Origin: Microtetraspora glauca
GTDB lineage: Bacteria > Actinomycetota > Actinomycetes > Streptomycetales > Streptomycetaceae
Direction: 5' to 3'
DNA length: 64,000 bases
NCBI GenBank assembly: GCA_000721275.1
Contig: JOFO01000022.1
Coordinates: 37,541 to 101,540, forward strand
Shown here: positions 8,813 to 18,226 of the stretch, one piece after another
Position numbering within the stretch: position 1 is the first letter of the stretch
Layout of the letters: every line of letters starts with the position of its first letter
Made by a program: the position numbers and the translations under genes
Notes under the pieces: generated by a model
Database searches by the model: none
Seen by the model: only the letters and a program-made list of their open reading frames with translations
Told to the model about the DNA's origin: nothing

Positions 8813-11644
8813 TTGTCCCCGACCAGCGAGACCGCACACGGCGGCCGCCGACTCGTCATCGTCGAGTCGCCTGCCAAGGCGAAGACGATCAAGGGCTACC
8901 TCGGCCCCGGCTATGTCGTCGAGGCGAGCGTCGGGCACATCCGTGACCTCCCCAGCGGCGCCGCCGAGGTGCCGGAGAAGTACACCGGCGAGGTGCGCCG
9001 CCTCGGCGTGGACGTCGAGCACGACTTCCAGCCCATCTACGTCGTGAACGCGGACAAGAAGGCGCAGGTCAAGAAGCTCAAGGACCTGCTCGCCGAGTCC
9101 GACGAGCTCTTCCTCGCCACCGATGAGGACCGCGAGGGCGAGGCCATCGCGTGGCACCTCCAGGAAGTCCTCAAGCCGAAGGTCCCCGTCCACCGGATGG
9201 TCTTCCACGAGATCACCAAGGACGCGATCCAGGCCGCCGTCGCCAACCCGCGCGAGCTGAACAAGCGGATGGTCGACGCCCAGGAGACCCGCCGCATCCT
9301 CGACCGCCTCTACGGCTACGAGGTCTCCCCGGTCCTGTGGAAGAAGGTCATGCGCGGCCTCTCCGCCGGCCGCGTGCAGTCGGTCGCCACCCGGCTCGTC
9401 GTCGAGCGCGAGCGCGAGCGCATCGCCTTCCGCTCCGCCGAGTACTGGGACCTCACCGGCACCTTCTCCACCGGCCGGGCCGGCGACCCCAGTGACCCCT
9501 CGTCGCTCACCGCCCGCCTCGCCGCCGTCGACGGCAAGCGCGTCGCGCAGGGCCGCGACTTCGGCGCCGACGGGCGGCTGAAGAGCGAGACCGTGCTCCA
9601 CCTCGACGAGGAGCGGGCCCGCGCGCTCGCCGCCTCCCTCGCCGACACCCGCTTCACCGTCCGCTCGGTCGAGTCGAAGCCGTACCGCCGCTCCCCGTAC
9701 GCGCCCTTCCGCACCACCACCCTCCAGCAGGAGGCCAGCCGCAAGCTCGGCTTCGGCGCGAAGGCGACCATGCAGGTGGCGCAGAAGCTGTACGAGAACG
9801 GCTTCATCACCTACATGCGTACGGACTCCACCGTGCTCTCCGACACGGCCGTCGCCGCCGCCCGCACCCAGGTGACGCAGCTGTACGGCGCCGACTACCT
9901 GCCGGAGAAGCCGCGCGTCTACGCGGGCAAGGTCAAGAACGCGCAGGAGGCGCACGAGGCGATCCGGCCTTCGGGTGATCGTTTCCGCACCCCGGCCGAG
10001 ACCGGTCTCACCGGCGACCAGTTCAAGCTGTACGAGCTGATCTGGAAGCGGACCGTCGCCTCCCAGATGAAGGACGCGACCGGCAACTCGGTCACCGTCA
10101 AGATCGGCGGCACCTCCGCCGACGGCCGCGACGCCGACTTCTCGGCCTCCGGCAAGACGATCACCTTCCACGGCTTCATGAAGGCGTACGTCGAGGGCGC
10201 CGACGACCCGAACGCGGAGCTCGACGACCGCGAGCGGCGCCTCCCGCAGGTCGCCGAGGGCGACGCGCTCGCCGCCGAGGAGATCACCGCCGACGGCCAC
10301 GCCACCAAGCCGCCCGCCCGCTACACCGAGGCCACCCTGGTCAAGGAGCTGGAAGAGCGCGAGATCGGCCGCCCGTCGACGTACGCCTCGATCATCGGCA
10401 CCATCCTCGACCGCGGCTACGTCTTCAAGAAGGGCACGGCCCTCGTGCCGTCCTTCCTCTCCTTCGCCGTCGTCAACCTGCTGGAGAAGCACTTCGGCCG
10501 GCTCGTCGACTACGACTTCACCGCCAGGATGGAGGACGACCTCGACCGCATCGCCCGCGGCGAGGCCCAGTCCGTGCCGTGGCTGAAGCGTTTCTACTTC
10601 GGCGAGGGCGAGGGCGCGACCGGCGGCGCCGCCGACGCCGGCAACGGCGACGGCGACCACCTCGGCGGCCTCAAGGAACTCGTCACCGACCTCGGCGCCA
10701 TCGACGCCCGCGAGATCTCCTCCTTCCCCGTCGGCAACGACATCGTCCTGCGCGTCGGCCGCTACGGCCCGTACGTCGAGCGCGGCGAGAAGGACCAGGA
10801 GGGCCACCAGCGCGCCGACGTGCCCGACGACCTCGCGCCCGACGAGCTCACCGTCGAGTACGCCGAGGAACTGCTCGCCAAGCCGAGCGGCGACTTCGAG
10901 CTGGGCACCGACCCCGCCACCGGCCACCAGATCGTCGCCAAGGCCGGCCGGTACGGCCCGTACGTCACCGAGGTCCTCCCCGACGACGTGCCGAAGACCG
11001 GCAAGAACGCCGTCAAGCCGCGCACCGCCTCCCTCTTCAAGACCATGTCCCTGGACACGGTCACCCTGGAGGAGGCCCTCCAGCTCATGTCGCTGCCGCG
11101 GGTGGTCGGCACCGACGCCGAGGGCGTCGAGATCACCGCGCAGAACGGCCGGTACGGCCCGTACCTGAAGAAGGGCACCGACTCGCGGTCGCTGACCAGC
11201 GAGGACCAGCTCTTCACCATCACGCTTGACGAGGCGCTGGCGATCTACGCCCAGCCCAAGCAGCGCGGTCGGGCCGCCGCCAAGCCGCCGTTGAAGGAGC
11301 TCGGCACCGACCCGGTCAGCGAGCGGCCCGTCGTCGTCAAGGACGGCCGCTTCGGCCCGTACGTCACCGACGGCGAGACCAACGCGACCCTGCGCACCGG
11401 CGACAGCGTCGAGACGATCACGCCCGAGCGCGGCTACGAGCTGCTCGCCGAGAAGCGCGCCAAGGGACCGGCGAAGAAGACCGCCAAGAAGGCGCCGGCC
11501 AAGAAGACCGCCGCCAAGAAGACGGCGGCGAAGAAGACGGCCGCGAAGACGACGACGGCCAAGAAGACGGCGGCGAAGAAGACCACGACGGCCGCCAAGA
11601 AGACCACCGCGGCGAAGAAGACCGCGGCGGCCAAGCCGGAGTAG
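8813..11644 (+). CDS. topA: DNA topoisomerase I with lysine-repeat tail
   Basis: 943-residue type IA topoisomerase that relaxes negatively supercoiled DNA. The Toprim domain begins RRLVIVESPAKAKTIKGYL and has the acidic cluster ATDEDREGEAIAWHL; the active-site tyrosine is in GFITYMRTDST (Tyr334). The C-terminal region holds several topoisomerase-specific repeats (each with RYGPYV or RFGPYV) but no zinc-binding cysteine clusters. The last 60 residues are KKTA/AKK repeats, the feature linked in Streptomyces TopA to DNA affinity and processivity. The start codon is a rare TTG at 8813 (protein MSPTSETAHGG), preceded by the purine-rich run GGAGAGAAGAG; it is fixed by similarity to other Streptomyces TopA proteins. 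Confidence 0.97.
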   Translation: MSPTSETAHGGRRLVIVESPAKAKTIKGYLGPGYVVEASVGHIRDLPSGAAEVPEKYTGEVRRLGVDVEHDFQPIYVVNADKKAQVKKLKDLLAESDELFLATDEDREGEAIAWHLQEVLKPKVPVHRMVFHEITKDAIQAAVANPRELNKRMVDAQETRRILDRLYGYEVSPVLWKKVMRGLSAGRVQSVATRLVVERERERIAFRSAEYWDLTGTFSTGRAGDPSDPSSLTARLAAVDGKRVAQGRDFGADGRLKSETVLHLDEERARALAASLADTRFTVRSVESKPYRRSPYAPFRTTTLQQEASRKLGFGAKATMQVAQKLYENGFITYMRTDSTVLSDTAVAAARTQVTQLYGADYLPEKPRVYAGKVKNAQEAHEAIRPSGDRFRTPAETGLTGDQFKLYELIWKRTVASQMKDATGNSVTVKIGGTSADGRDADFSASGKTITFHGFMKAYVEGADDPNAELDDRERRLPQVAEGDALAAEEITADGHATKPPARYTEATLVKELEEREIGRPSTYASIIGTILDRGYVFKKGTALVPSFLSFAVVNLLEKHFGRLVDYDFTARMEDDLDRIARGEAQSVPWLKRFYFGEGEGATGGAADAGNGDGDHLGGLKELVTDLGAIDAREISSFPVGNDIVLRVGRYGPYVERGEKDQEGHQRADVPDDLAPDELTVEYAEELLAKPSGDFELGTDPATGHQIVAKAGRYGPYVTEVLPDDVPKTGKNAVKPRTASLFKTMSLDTVTLEEALQLMSLPRVVGTDAEGVEITAQNGRYGPYLKKGTDSRSLTSEDQLFTITLDEALAIYAQPKQRGRAAAKPPLKELGTDPVSERPVVVKDGRFGPYVTDGETNATLRTGDSVETITPERGYELLAEKRAKGPAKKTAKKAPAKKTAAKKTAAKKTAAKTTTAKKTAAKKTTTAAKKTTAAKKTAAAKPE

Positions 11645-11649
11645 TCCCG

Positions 11650-11698
11650 CAGGTCCGGCGGGTCCGGCAGGTCCGGCGGGTCCGGCAGGTCCGGCGGG
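11650..11698. repeat. 18-bp tandem repeat after topA
   Basis: About 2.7 copies of CAGGTCCGGCGGGTCCGG at 11650-11667, 11668-11685 and 11686-11698. Each unit is itself two near-identical 9-mers. It lies between the topA stop and the terminator and is not coding in the topA frame. Confidence 0.85.
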
Positions 11699-11710
11699 AA
11701 CACGGCGACG

Positions 11711-11742
11711 GGAGGGGCGGGAGCGAGGGCTCCCGCCCCTCC
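11711..11742 (+). terminator. topA terminator
   Basis: A perfect 14-bp inverted repeat (11711-11724 with 11729-11742) with a 4-base loop GAGG lies 66 bp after the topA stop. Confidence 0.88.
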
Positions 11743-11785
11743 TACGTTTGTTCGGTCGCGGCCCCGGTCGGGGAGGCCGTCCGGA

Positions 11786-11791
11786 TAGGGT
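11786..11791 (+). promoter_or_regulatory. -10 hexamer TAGGGT of the MFS-tmk gene
   Basis: TAGGGT ends seven bases before ATG 11798, so transcription would begin at or one base before the start codon. TAGGGT is a common Streptomyces -10 form. Confidence 0.55.
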
Positions 11792-11797
11792 GGACGG

Positions 11798-14700
11798 ATG
11801 ACGCGAGCAGAGCAGCCAGAGCTTCTGGGCGACTCCGAAGCCGCACCCGCCCCCGGCGCCGCCCCCGTCTCCGACGCGGCCCTCGTCGCGGACTCCCGGG
11901 AGCGCGCCGTACGGGCCCTCGTCCGCCACCAGCCGCTGCGCAGGCTGTGGAGCGCCCAGGCCGTCGGCGGGGTCGGCGACGCCCTCGCCCTCCTCGTCCT
12001 GGTCCTCCTCGGCCTCCAGACCGCCTTCACCGAGGGCGCCCTCGGCGGCGGCAACCGGGGCGCCGCCTTCGCCGTTGCCGCCGTCGTCGGCACCCGGCTG
12101 CTCGCCACCGTCCTCTTCGGCGCCGTCCTGCTCGGCCCGCTCACCGCGCTGACCGCGCCCGGCGCCGCCCTCGACCGGCGGTGGACCATGATCGGCGCCG
12201 ACGGGCTGCGGATCGCGCTGCTGGTCGTCGCCCCCCTGTGGATCGACTGGGTCCCCGGCAGCGCCCTGTGGTTCCTGCTCGGCACCGTCCTCCTCACCGG
12301 CGCCGCCGAGCGCCTGTGGGCCGTCTGCCGCGACGGCGCCGCGCCCGCGCTGCTGCCCGCCGCGCCCGTCGAGGGCGACGCCGTCCGGCCGCTCCCCGAC
12401 CACCTCGGCGCCCTGCGCACCCTCACCCAGCGCACCGCGTTCCTCGCCGTCCCGGCCGCCGCCGCCGGCCTGCTCGGCGCCACCCTCGTCTCCAACCTGC
12501 TGGGCTCCGGCATCGACTGGTTCGGGCGCCACCAGGCCGCCCTCGGCGGGTACGCCGCCGCCGGCCTCTTCGCCGCCTCCGTCGCCGTCCTCGCCGCGAT
12601 CACCCTGCCCGGCGGCCGGACCCCGCGCCCCCGCTCCCCGCTGGAGGGGCTGCGCCGCCCCGCCGCCGACAAGGGCCGCACCGGAGCCGTCCCCCTGCTC
12701 GTCCTGGCCTGCGCCACCGTCGCCGGCGCCATCGGCGCCGCCGCCTCGCTCGCCGCCCTCCACGCCCACGACCTCGGCGGCGGCCCCGTCACCTACGCCC
12801 TGCTGGTGCTCGCCCTCAGCGGCGCCACCGCCCTCGGCATCCGCACCGCCCGCGCCGTGCTGCCGGTGCTCTCCCGCCGCCGGATGCTCGCCCTCGCGAT
12901 CACCGTCACCGGCATCGCCCTGATCGCCGTCGGCCTCGTGCCCGACACCGCGACCGTGCTCCTGCTCGCCGCCCTCGCCGGATACGCGGCCGGCGTCGCC
13001 GCCAACACCGGGCACACCCTCATCGACCAGGAGACCGAGGAGCCGCGCAGGGAGCGCACCACCGCGCACCTCCAGGCCACCGCGCGCGTCGGCATCGCCG
13101 TCGGCGCGCTGGCCTCGCCGCTGCTCGCCGCCGCGATCGGCCCGCACCGCTTCGTCTCCGACTCCGGGAAGTTCGTCTTCGACCACGGCGGCGCCGCCTT
13201 CACCCTCGCGCTCGTCGGCGCGCTGCTGCTCCCCGTCGCCGCGCTCGTCCTCGCGAAGACCGACGACCGCGCGGGCGTGCCGCTCCGCCGCGACCTGCGC
13301 GACGCGCTGCGCGGCGCCGACCCCGCCCAGGCGCCGTCCGGCACCGGCTTCTTCATCGCCCTGGAGGGCGGCGACGGCGCCGGCAAGTCCACCCAGGTCC
13401 AGGCGCTCGCCGACTGGATCCGCGCCAAGGGCCACGAGGTCGTCGTCACCCGCGAGCCCGGCGCCACCCCCATCGGCAAGCGGCTCCGCTCGATCCTGCT
13501 CGACGTCTCCTCGGCCGGCCTGTCGAACCGCGCCGAGGCGCTGCTGTACGCCGCCGACCGCGCCGAGCACGTCGACTCGCTGGTCCGGCCCGCCCTGGAG
13601 CGCGGCGCCGTCGTCATCACCGACCGGTACATCGACTCGTCCGTCGCCTACCAGGGCGCGGGCCGCGACCTCTCGCCGACCGAGATCGCGCGCATCTCCC
13701 GCTGGGCGACCGGCGGTCTCGTACCCCACCTGACCGTCCTGCTGGACGTCTCCCCGGAGACCGCCCGGGAGCGGTTCACCGAGGCGCCGGACCGGCTGGA
13801 GTCGGAGCCGCCGGAGTTCCACGCGCGCGTGCGGGCCGGTTTCCTCGCGCTCGCCGCCGCCGACCCGAGCCGCTACCTCGTCGTCGACGCCAGCCAGGAG
13901 CCCGAGGCCGTCACCACCGTCGTACGCCACCGGCTCGACCGGATGCTGCCGCTCTCCGAGGCCGAGGTGAAGGCCGCCGAGGAGGCCCGCCGGAAGGCCG
14001 AGGAGGAAGCCCGGCGCAAGGCCGAGGAGGAGGCCGCCCGCAAGGCCGAGGAGGAGCGCCTGGAGCGCGAGCGCCAGGAGCAGCTGGCGAAGCTGCGCGC
14101 CGAGGAGGAGGAGCGCAAGCGGCGCGAGGAGGAAGAGGCGCGCCGCCTGGAGGCCGAGCGGCAGGCGGAGGAGGCCCGGCGGAAGGCCGAGGAGGCCCGG
14201 ATCGCCGCCGAGGAGGAGGCCCGCCGCCGCGCGGCCGAGGAGAAGGCCCGCCGCGAGGAGGAGGAACGGCTCCGCAAGCAGGCCGAGGAGGAGGCCCGGC
14301 TCCGGGCCGAGGCCGAGGCGCTGCGCGAGGAGAAGCGGCGGAAGGCCGAGGAGGCGCTGCTCCGCGCCGAGGAGGCCCGCAAGCTCGCCGCCGCGGCCGC
14401 CGCCGCCCAGGCCGCGGAGGAGGCCGCCGCGGCGCAGCGGCTGGCCGCCGAACAGGCCGCGAAGGCGGCGGAGCGCCGTGCCGCCGCGGAGAAGGCCGCC
14501 CAGGAGCAGGCCGCGCGGGAGAAGGCGGCCCGCGCGAAGGCCGCCCAGGAGCGTGCGGCGCAGGAGAAGGCCGCCGCCGAGCGGGCCGCCCGGGAGCGGA
14601 AGGCGGCCGAGGAGTCGGCGAACGAGGTCACGGTCCAGACGCCGGTCGTACGGCTCGGCAAGGACGCGGGCACGGACGCCGGCGAGGGCTCCGGTGCGGG

Positions 14701-15202
14701 TGCCGTCACGGGCTCCGGTACGGCTCCGGCGGCGGGCGGCGACGCCCCCACCGTCTCGCCGAACGAGGTCACCGTCCCGACCCCGGTCGTCCGCCCGGAG
14801 GACCCGCGCCGGCCGTCCGGCGCCCGTCCGGCGGACGACGAGACCGCGGTCCTGCCGCAGATCCGCGACGACCGCGCGGCGGACGAGACGGCCGTGCTGC
14901 CGCCGGTCCGCGACGACCGGGCGGCGGACGAGACCGCCGTGCTGCCGCCCGTGCGGGACGCGCGGCCGGCCGATCCGGTGGACCGGGTGCCGCGGGACTT
15001 CTTCCGGGACGAGCCGGAGGCCGGCGCGGGCGCGAACGACGCCACCCGCGAGCTGCCCCAGCTCGACGAGCAGGGCCGGCCGCGCCGCCGCTCCGACTGG
15101 GCCGAGGAGACCCCGCTCGACGACCTGCCGACGCTCGCGGACGAGCTGTTCGGCGGGTACGACGACGGGGACGACGAGCGGGACGGGCGCCGGCGGCGCT
15201 GA
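11798..15202 (+). CDS. tmk: MFS-like membrane domain fused to thymidylate kinase with coiled-coil tail
   Basis: 1134 residues in four parts. Residues about 35-505 form ten to twelve hydrophobic helices of a major-facilitator-like domain. Residues about 515-720 are a complete dTMP kinase (dTMP to dTDP): P-loop EGGDGAGKST at 523-532, the DR(Y/H) motif TDRYIDSSVAYQG, and the preceding LLYAADRAEHV helix. Residues about 720-940 are a highly charged Glu/Ala/Arg/Lys coiled coil. The C-terminus is acidic and Pro-rich, with two copies of EVTV(Q/P)TPVVR and three of DETAVLPxxRD. Streptomyces share this fusion, and it appears to be the only tmk here. It is upstream of holB, which has its own ribosome site 149 bp later. 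The substrate of the membrane domain is unknown. Confidence 0.93.
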   Translation: MTRAEQPELLGDSEAAPAPGAAPVSDAALVADSRERAVRALVRHQPLRRLWSAQAVGGVGDALALLVLVLLGLQTAFTEGALGGGNRGAAFAVAAVVGTRLLATVLFGAVLLGPLTALTAPGAALDRRWTMIGADGLRIALLVVAPLWIDWVPGSALWFLLGTVLLTGAAERLWAVCRDGAAPALLPAAPVEGDAVRPLPDHLGALRTLTQRTAFLAVPAAAAGLLGATLVSNLLGSGIDWFGRHQAALGGYAAAGLFAASVAVLAAITLPGGRTPRPRSPLEGLRRPAADKGRTGAVPLLVLACATVAGAIGAAASLAALHAHDLGGGPVTYALLVLALSGATALGIRTARAVLPVLSRRRMLALAITVTGIALIAVGLVPDTATVLLLAALAGYAAGVAANTGHTLIDQETEEPRRERTTAHLQATARVGIAVGALASPLLAAAIGPHRFVSDSGKFVFDHGGAAFTLALVGALLLPVAALVLAKTDDRAGVPLRRDLRDALRGADPAQAPSGTGFFIALEGGDGAGKSTQVQALADWIRAKGHEVVVTREPGATPIGKRLRSILLDVSSAGLSNRAEALLYAADRAEHVDSLVRPALERGAVVITDRYIDSSVAYQGAGRDLSPTEIARISRWATGGLVPHLTVLLDVSPETARERFTEAPDRLESEPPEFHARVRAGFLALAAADPSRYLVVDASQEPEAVTTVVRHRLDRMLPLSEAEVKAAEEARRKAEEEARRKAEEEAARKAEEERLERERQEQLAKLRAEEEERKRREEEEARRLEAERQAEEARRKAEEARIAAEEEARRRAAEEKARREEEERLRKQAEEEARLRAEAEALREEKRRKAEEALLRAEEARKLAAAAAAAQAAEEAAAAQRLAAEQAAKAAERRAAAEKAAQEQAAREKAARAKAAQERAAQEKAAAERAARERKAAEESANEVTVQTPVVRLGKDAGTDAGEGSGAGAVTGSGTAPAAGGDAPTVSPNEVTVPTPVVRPEDPRRPSGARPADDETAVLPQIRDDRAADETAVLPPVRDDRAADETAVLPPVRDARPADPVDRVPRDFFRDEPEAGAGANDATRELPQLDEQGRPRRRSDWAEETPLDDLPTLADELFGGYDDGDDERDGRRRR

Positions 15203-15351
15203 GGACGGGCGCCGGGGGCGGGCGCGCCGCGCGAGGACCGTCGCCGGCGCGCCCGCCGCCCGCCCGCCCGGTGGCGCCCCTCGCGCCGGCGGTCGCCGCG
15301 TTGTCGGAGCCCTGCCCCACAATGGAGGGCGTACCTTCAGGAGGGGCAGAC

Positions 15352-16551
15352 ATGGCCGTATGGGACGACCTGGTCGGACAGGAGCGGGTCGAGGAGCAGC
15401 TCGCCGCCGCCGCGCGGGACGCCGACGCGCTGGTCACCGCCCAGGCCGCGGGCGAGCCCGCCCCCGAGGCGTCGAAGATGACGCACGCCTGGCTCTTCAC
15501 CGGCCCGCCCGGCGCGGGCCGGGTCGACGCCGCGCGGGCGTTCGCGGCGGCCCTCCAGTGCGTGAGCCCCGACCGGGCGCTCGGCGGGACGCCGGGCTGC
15601 GGCTTCTGCACCGGCTGCCACACGGTGCTGGTCGGCACCCACGCGGACGTGACCACGATCGCCGCCGTGGGCACCCAGATCCTCGCCGACGACATGCGGG
15701 AGACGGTCCGCAAGTCCTTCACCTCGCCGGCCAACGGCCGCTGGCAGGTCATCCTGGTCACCGACGCCGAGCGGCTCAACGAGAAGTCCGCCAACGCCGT
15801 GCTGAAGGCCGTCGAGGAGCCCGCCCCGCGCACGGTCTGGCTGCTCTGCGCCCCCTCCGTCGAGGACGTCCTGCCGACGATCCGCTCCCGCTGCCGCCAC
15901 CTGACCCTGCGCACCCCGCCGGTCGAGGCCGTCGCCGACGTGCTGATCCGGCGGGACGGCATCGAGCCGGAGGCCGCCCACGCGGCGGCCCGGGCCACCC
16001 AGGGCCACATCGACCGGGCCCGCCGGCTCGCCACCGACGAGCGGGCCCGCGCCCGCCGCGCCGTCGTCCTGAAGCTGCCGCTGCGGGTGGCGGACATCGG
16101 CGGCTGCCTCAAGGCCGCGCAGGAGCTGGTGGACGCGGCGGCCGAGGACGCGAAGGAGGTCGCCGAGGAGGTTGACGCCAAGGAGACCGAGGAGCTGAAG
16201 GCGGCGCTCGGCGCCGCGCAGGGCGGCCGGATGCCGCGCGGCACCGCCGGGATCATGAAGGAGCTGGAGGACAAGCAGAAGCGCCGGGGCCGCCGCACCC
16301 AGCTCGACAGCCTGGACCTCGCGCTCACCGACCTCACCGGTTTCTACCGGGACGTCCTCACGCTCCAGCTCGGCACCCGCTCGGCGCTGGCCAACGAGGA
16401 CGTGCGGGACGCGATCGAACGGATCGCCCGCGCGACCACCCCCGAGCGGACCCTCCGTCGCGTGGAAGCCGTCCTCGCCTGCCGCGAGGCCCTGGAGCGG
16501 AACGTGGCGCCGCTGCTCGCGGTGGAGGCGATGACGATGGCGCTCCGCTGA
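15352..16551 (+). CDS. holB: DNA polymerase III delta' subunit
   Basis: 399-residue clamp-loader subunit of the replication machinery. It starts MAVWDDLVGQERVEEQL at ATG 15352 with AGGAGGGG upstream. The AAA+ core has a degenerate Walker A, GPPGAGRV, with arginine in place of the catalytic lysine. The zinc module is intact (Cys70, Cys83, Cys86, Cys89), as is the SRC motif in TIRSRCRHLTL. The loss of the P-loop lysine fits a delta' subunit that does not hydrolyse ATP and acts as the stator of the clamp loader. Residues about 260-310 form a charged helical insert. Its position after tmk is the common bacterial order tmk-holB. Confidence 0.93.
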   Translation: MAVWDDLVGQERVEEQLAAAARDADALVTAQAAGEPAPEASKMTHAWLFTGPPGAGRVDAARAFAAALQCVSPDRALGGTPGCGFCTGCHTVLVGTHADVTTIAAVGTQILADDMRETVRKSFTSPANGRWQVILVTDAERLNEKSANAVLKAVEEPAPRTVWLLCAPSVEDVLPTIRSRCRHLTLRTPPVEAVADVLIRRDGIEPEAAHAAARATQGHIDRARRLATDERARARRAVVLKLPLRVADIGGCLKAAQELVDAAAEDAKEVAEEVDAKETEELKAALGAAQGGRMPRGTAGIMKELEDKQKRRGRRTQLDSLDLALTDLTGFYRDVLTLQLGTRSALANEDVRDAIERIARATTPERTLRRVEAVLACREALERNVAPLLAVEAMTMALR

Positions 16552-16600
16552 GCCGCCCGGCTCCGGACCCGCGATTGGACACGTTCCGTACTCGTCCGGA

Positions 16601-16606
16601 TACGCT
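16601..16606 (+). promoter_or_regulatory. -10 hexamer TACGCT of the secreted peptidase gene
   Basis: TACGCT ends seven bases before ATG 16613, again placed for a leaderless transcript. TTGGAC at 16575-16580 is a candidate -35 but with a long 20-bp spacer. Confidence 0.5.
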
Positions 16607-16612
16607 CCGGGA

Positions 16613-18175
16613 ATGGACTCCAGGCGTCTCCTCCGCACCTCCGCCACGGCGCTCGCCGCCGCCGGGCTGATCCTCTCCGGCTGCACGGGAGGGAGCGACG
16701 CCGCCGCTCCCGGCCCCGGCTCCGGGTCCGGGCGCCCGGCCGCGTCGTCGTCGCCGTCGCCGTCGCCCGAGGCGCTGCGCCCGTACTACGCCCAGAAGCT
16801 CGCCTGGCGGGACTGCGGCGTCGAGGGGTTCCAGTGCGCGACGCTCCGCGCCCCGCTCGACTACGCGCGCCCGGACGGGCCGGCGGTGAAGCTGGCCGTG
16901 TCCCGGGTGCGGGCGACCGGCCCGGGGGAGCGGATCGGCTCCCTGCTGGTGAACCCGGGCGGCCCCGGCGGCTCGGCCGTCGACTACCTCCAGGGGTACG
17001 CGGGCATCGGCTACCCCGAGCCGGTGCGGGCCCGCTACGACATGGTGGCCGTCGACCCGCGCGGGGTCGGCCGCAGCGAGCCGGTCGACTGCCTGACGGG
17101 CCCCGAGATGGACGCGTACACCCAGGTCGACCAGACGCCGGACGACGCGGCGGAGGTCGACGCGCTGGCGGCCTCGTTCCGCCGGTTCGCGGCGGGCTGC
17201 GAGAAGCGCAGCGGCACGGTCCTGCCGCACGTGTCCACGGTGGAGACCGCCCGCGACATGGACATCCTGCGCGCGGTGCTCGGCGACGAGCGGCTGCACT
17301 ACGTCGGCGCCTCGTACGGCACCTTCCTCGGCGCCACCTACGCCGAGCTGTTCCCCGGCCGGGTCGGCCGGCTCGTCCTCGACGGGGCCATGGACCCGTC
17401 GCTGTCGGCGCTCGACCTCAACCGGGACCAGACGGCCGGCTTCGAGACCGCGTTCACGGCGTTCGCCGCCGACTGCGTCACCCGGCCCGACTGCCCGCTC
17501 GGCACCGGCTCGGTCGCGGACGCCGGGAAGGCGCTCCGCGCGTTCTTCCGCGCCACGGACGCCGAACCCGTCCCCACCGGGGAGGAGCGGGCGCTCGGCG
17601 AGTCCCTGGCCACCACCGGCGTCATCGCCGCGATGTACGACGAGGGCGCCTGGCCGCAGCTGCGCGAGGCCCTGACCCGGGCGATCGGCGGCGAGGGCTC
17701 GGGGCTGCTGGCGCTCGCCGACAGCTACTACGAGCGGGAGCCGGACGGCTCGTACGCGAACCTCATGTTCGCCAACGCCGCCGTGAACTGCCTCGACCTG
17801 CCGCCCGCCTACCCGGACCCGGCCGCCGCCCGGCGGGCCGTCCCGTCCTTCGACAAGGCGTCCCCGGTCTTCGGCACGGGCCTCGCCTGGGCCGCCCTGA
17901 ACTGCACGTACTGGCCCTCCCCGGCCACCGGCCGCCCGCACCGCATCACCGCCGACGGCGCCGCCCCGATCCTCGTCGTCGGCACCACCCGCGACCCGGC
18001 CACCCCCTACAAGTGGGCCGAGTCCCTCGCGGACCAGCTCTCCTCCGGCACCCTCCTCACCTACGAGGGCGACGGCCACACCGCCTACGGCCGGGGCAGC
18101 GACTGCGTCGACACCGCGGTCAACACCTACCTCCTGGAAGGCACCCCGCCCGCCCCCGGCAAGCGCTGCTCCTGA
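16613..18175 (+). CDS. Secreted tripeptidyl-aminopeptidase-like lipoprotein
   Basis: 520 residues. A signal peptide ends in the lipobox ILSGC (Cys near residue 23), followed by a Ser/Pro linker, predicting a cell-surface lipoprotein. The rest is an alpha/beta hydrolase of the Streptomyces tripeptidyl aminopeptidase/Slp and mycobacterial Hip1 group: oxyanion segment NPGGPGGSAVDYL, nucleophile elbow GASYGTFLG, acid in TTRDPATP and histidine in GDGHTAYGRG, with the C-terminal TAP-like domain. Paired cysteines are consistent with export. It probably trims N-terminal tripeptides from extracellular peptides; the exact specificity cannot be read from sequence. It is monocistronic and followed by the tRNA-Thr gene. 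Confidence 0.9.
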   Translation: MDSRRLLRTSATALAAAGLILSGCTGGSDAAAPGPGSGSGRPAASSSPSPSPEALRPYYAQKLAWRDCGVEGFQCATLRAPLDYARPDGPAVKLAVSRVRATGPGERIGSLLVNPGGPGGSAVDYLQGYAGIGYPEPVRARYDMVAVDPRGVGRSEPVDCLTGPEMDAYTQVDQTPDDAAEVDALAASFRRFAAGCEKRSGTVLPHVSTVETARDMDILRAVLGDERLHYVGASYGTFLGATYAELFPGRVGRLVLDGAMDPSLSALDLNRDQTAGFETAFTAFAADCVTRPDCPLGTGSVADAGKALRAFFRATDAEPVPTGEERALGESLATTGVIAAMYDEGAWPQLREALTRAIGGEGSGLLALADSYYEREPDGSYANLMFANAAVNCLDLPPAYPDPAAARRAVPSFDKASPVFGTGLAWAALNCTYWPSPATGRPHRITADGAAPILVVGTTRDPATPYKWAESLADQLSSGTLLTYEGDGHTAYGRGSDCVDTAVNTYLLEGTPPAPGKRCS

Positions 18176-18226
18176 CCCCCGCCCCGGCCCGCTCCGCCCC
18201 TGGTCGGAGCACCCCCGGAAACTGTG

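Noticed and set aside
8666..15322. A 2218-codon open frame on the minus strand opposite topA and MFS-tmk
   Set aside because: It is the antisense shadow of two well-supported genes; high GC keeps the frame open, its composition is low-complexity Gly/Ala/Arg, and no domain is recognisable.
15577..15600. Arginine in place of Walker A lysine in holB as a damaging mutation
   Set aside because: Delta' subunits commonly lack a functional P-loop; the zinc module and SRC motif are intact, so the gene looks normal.
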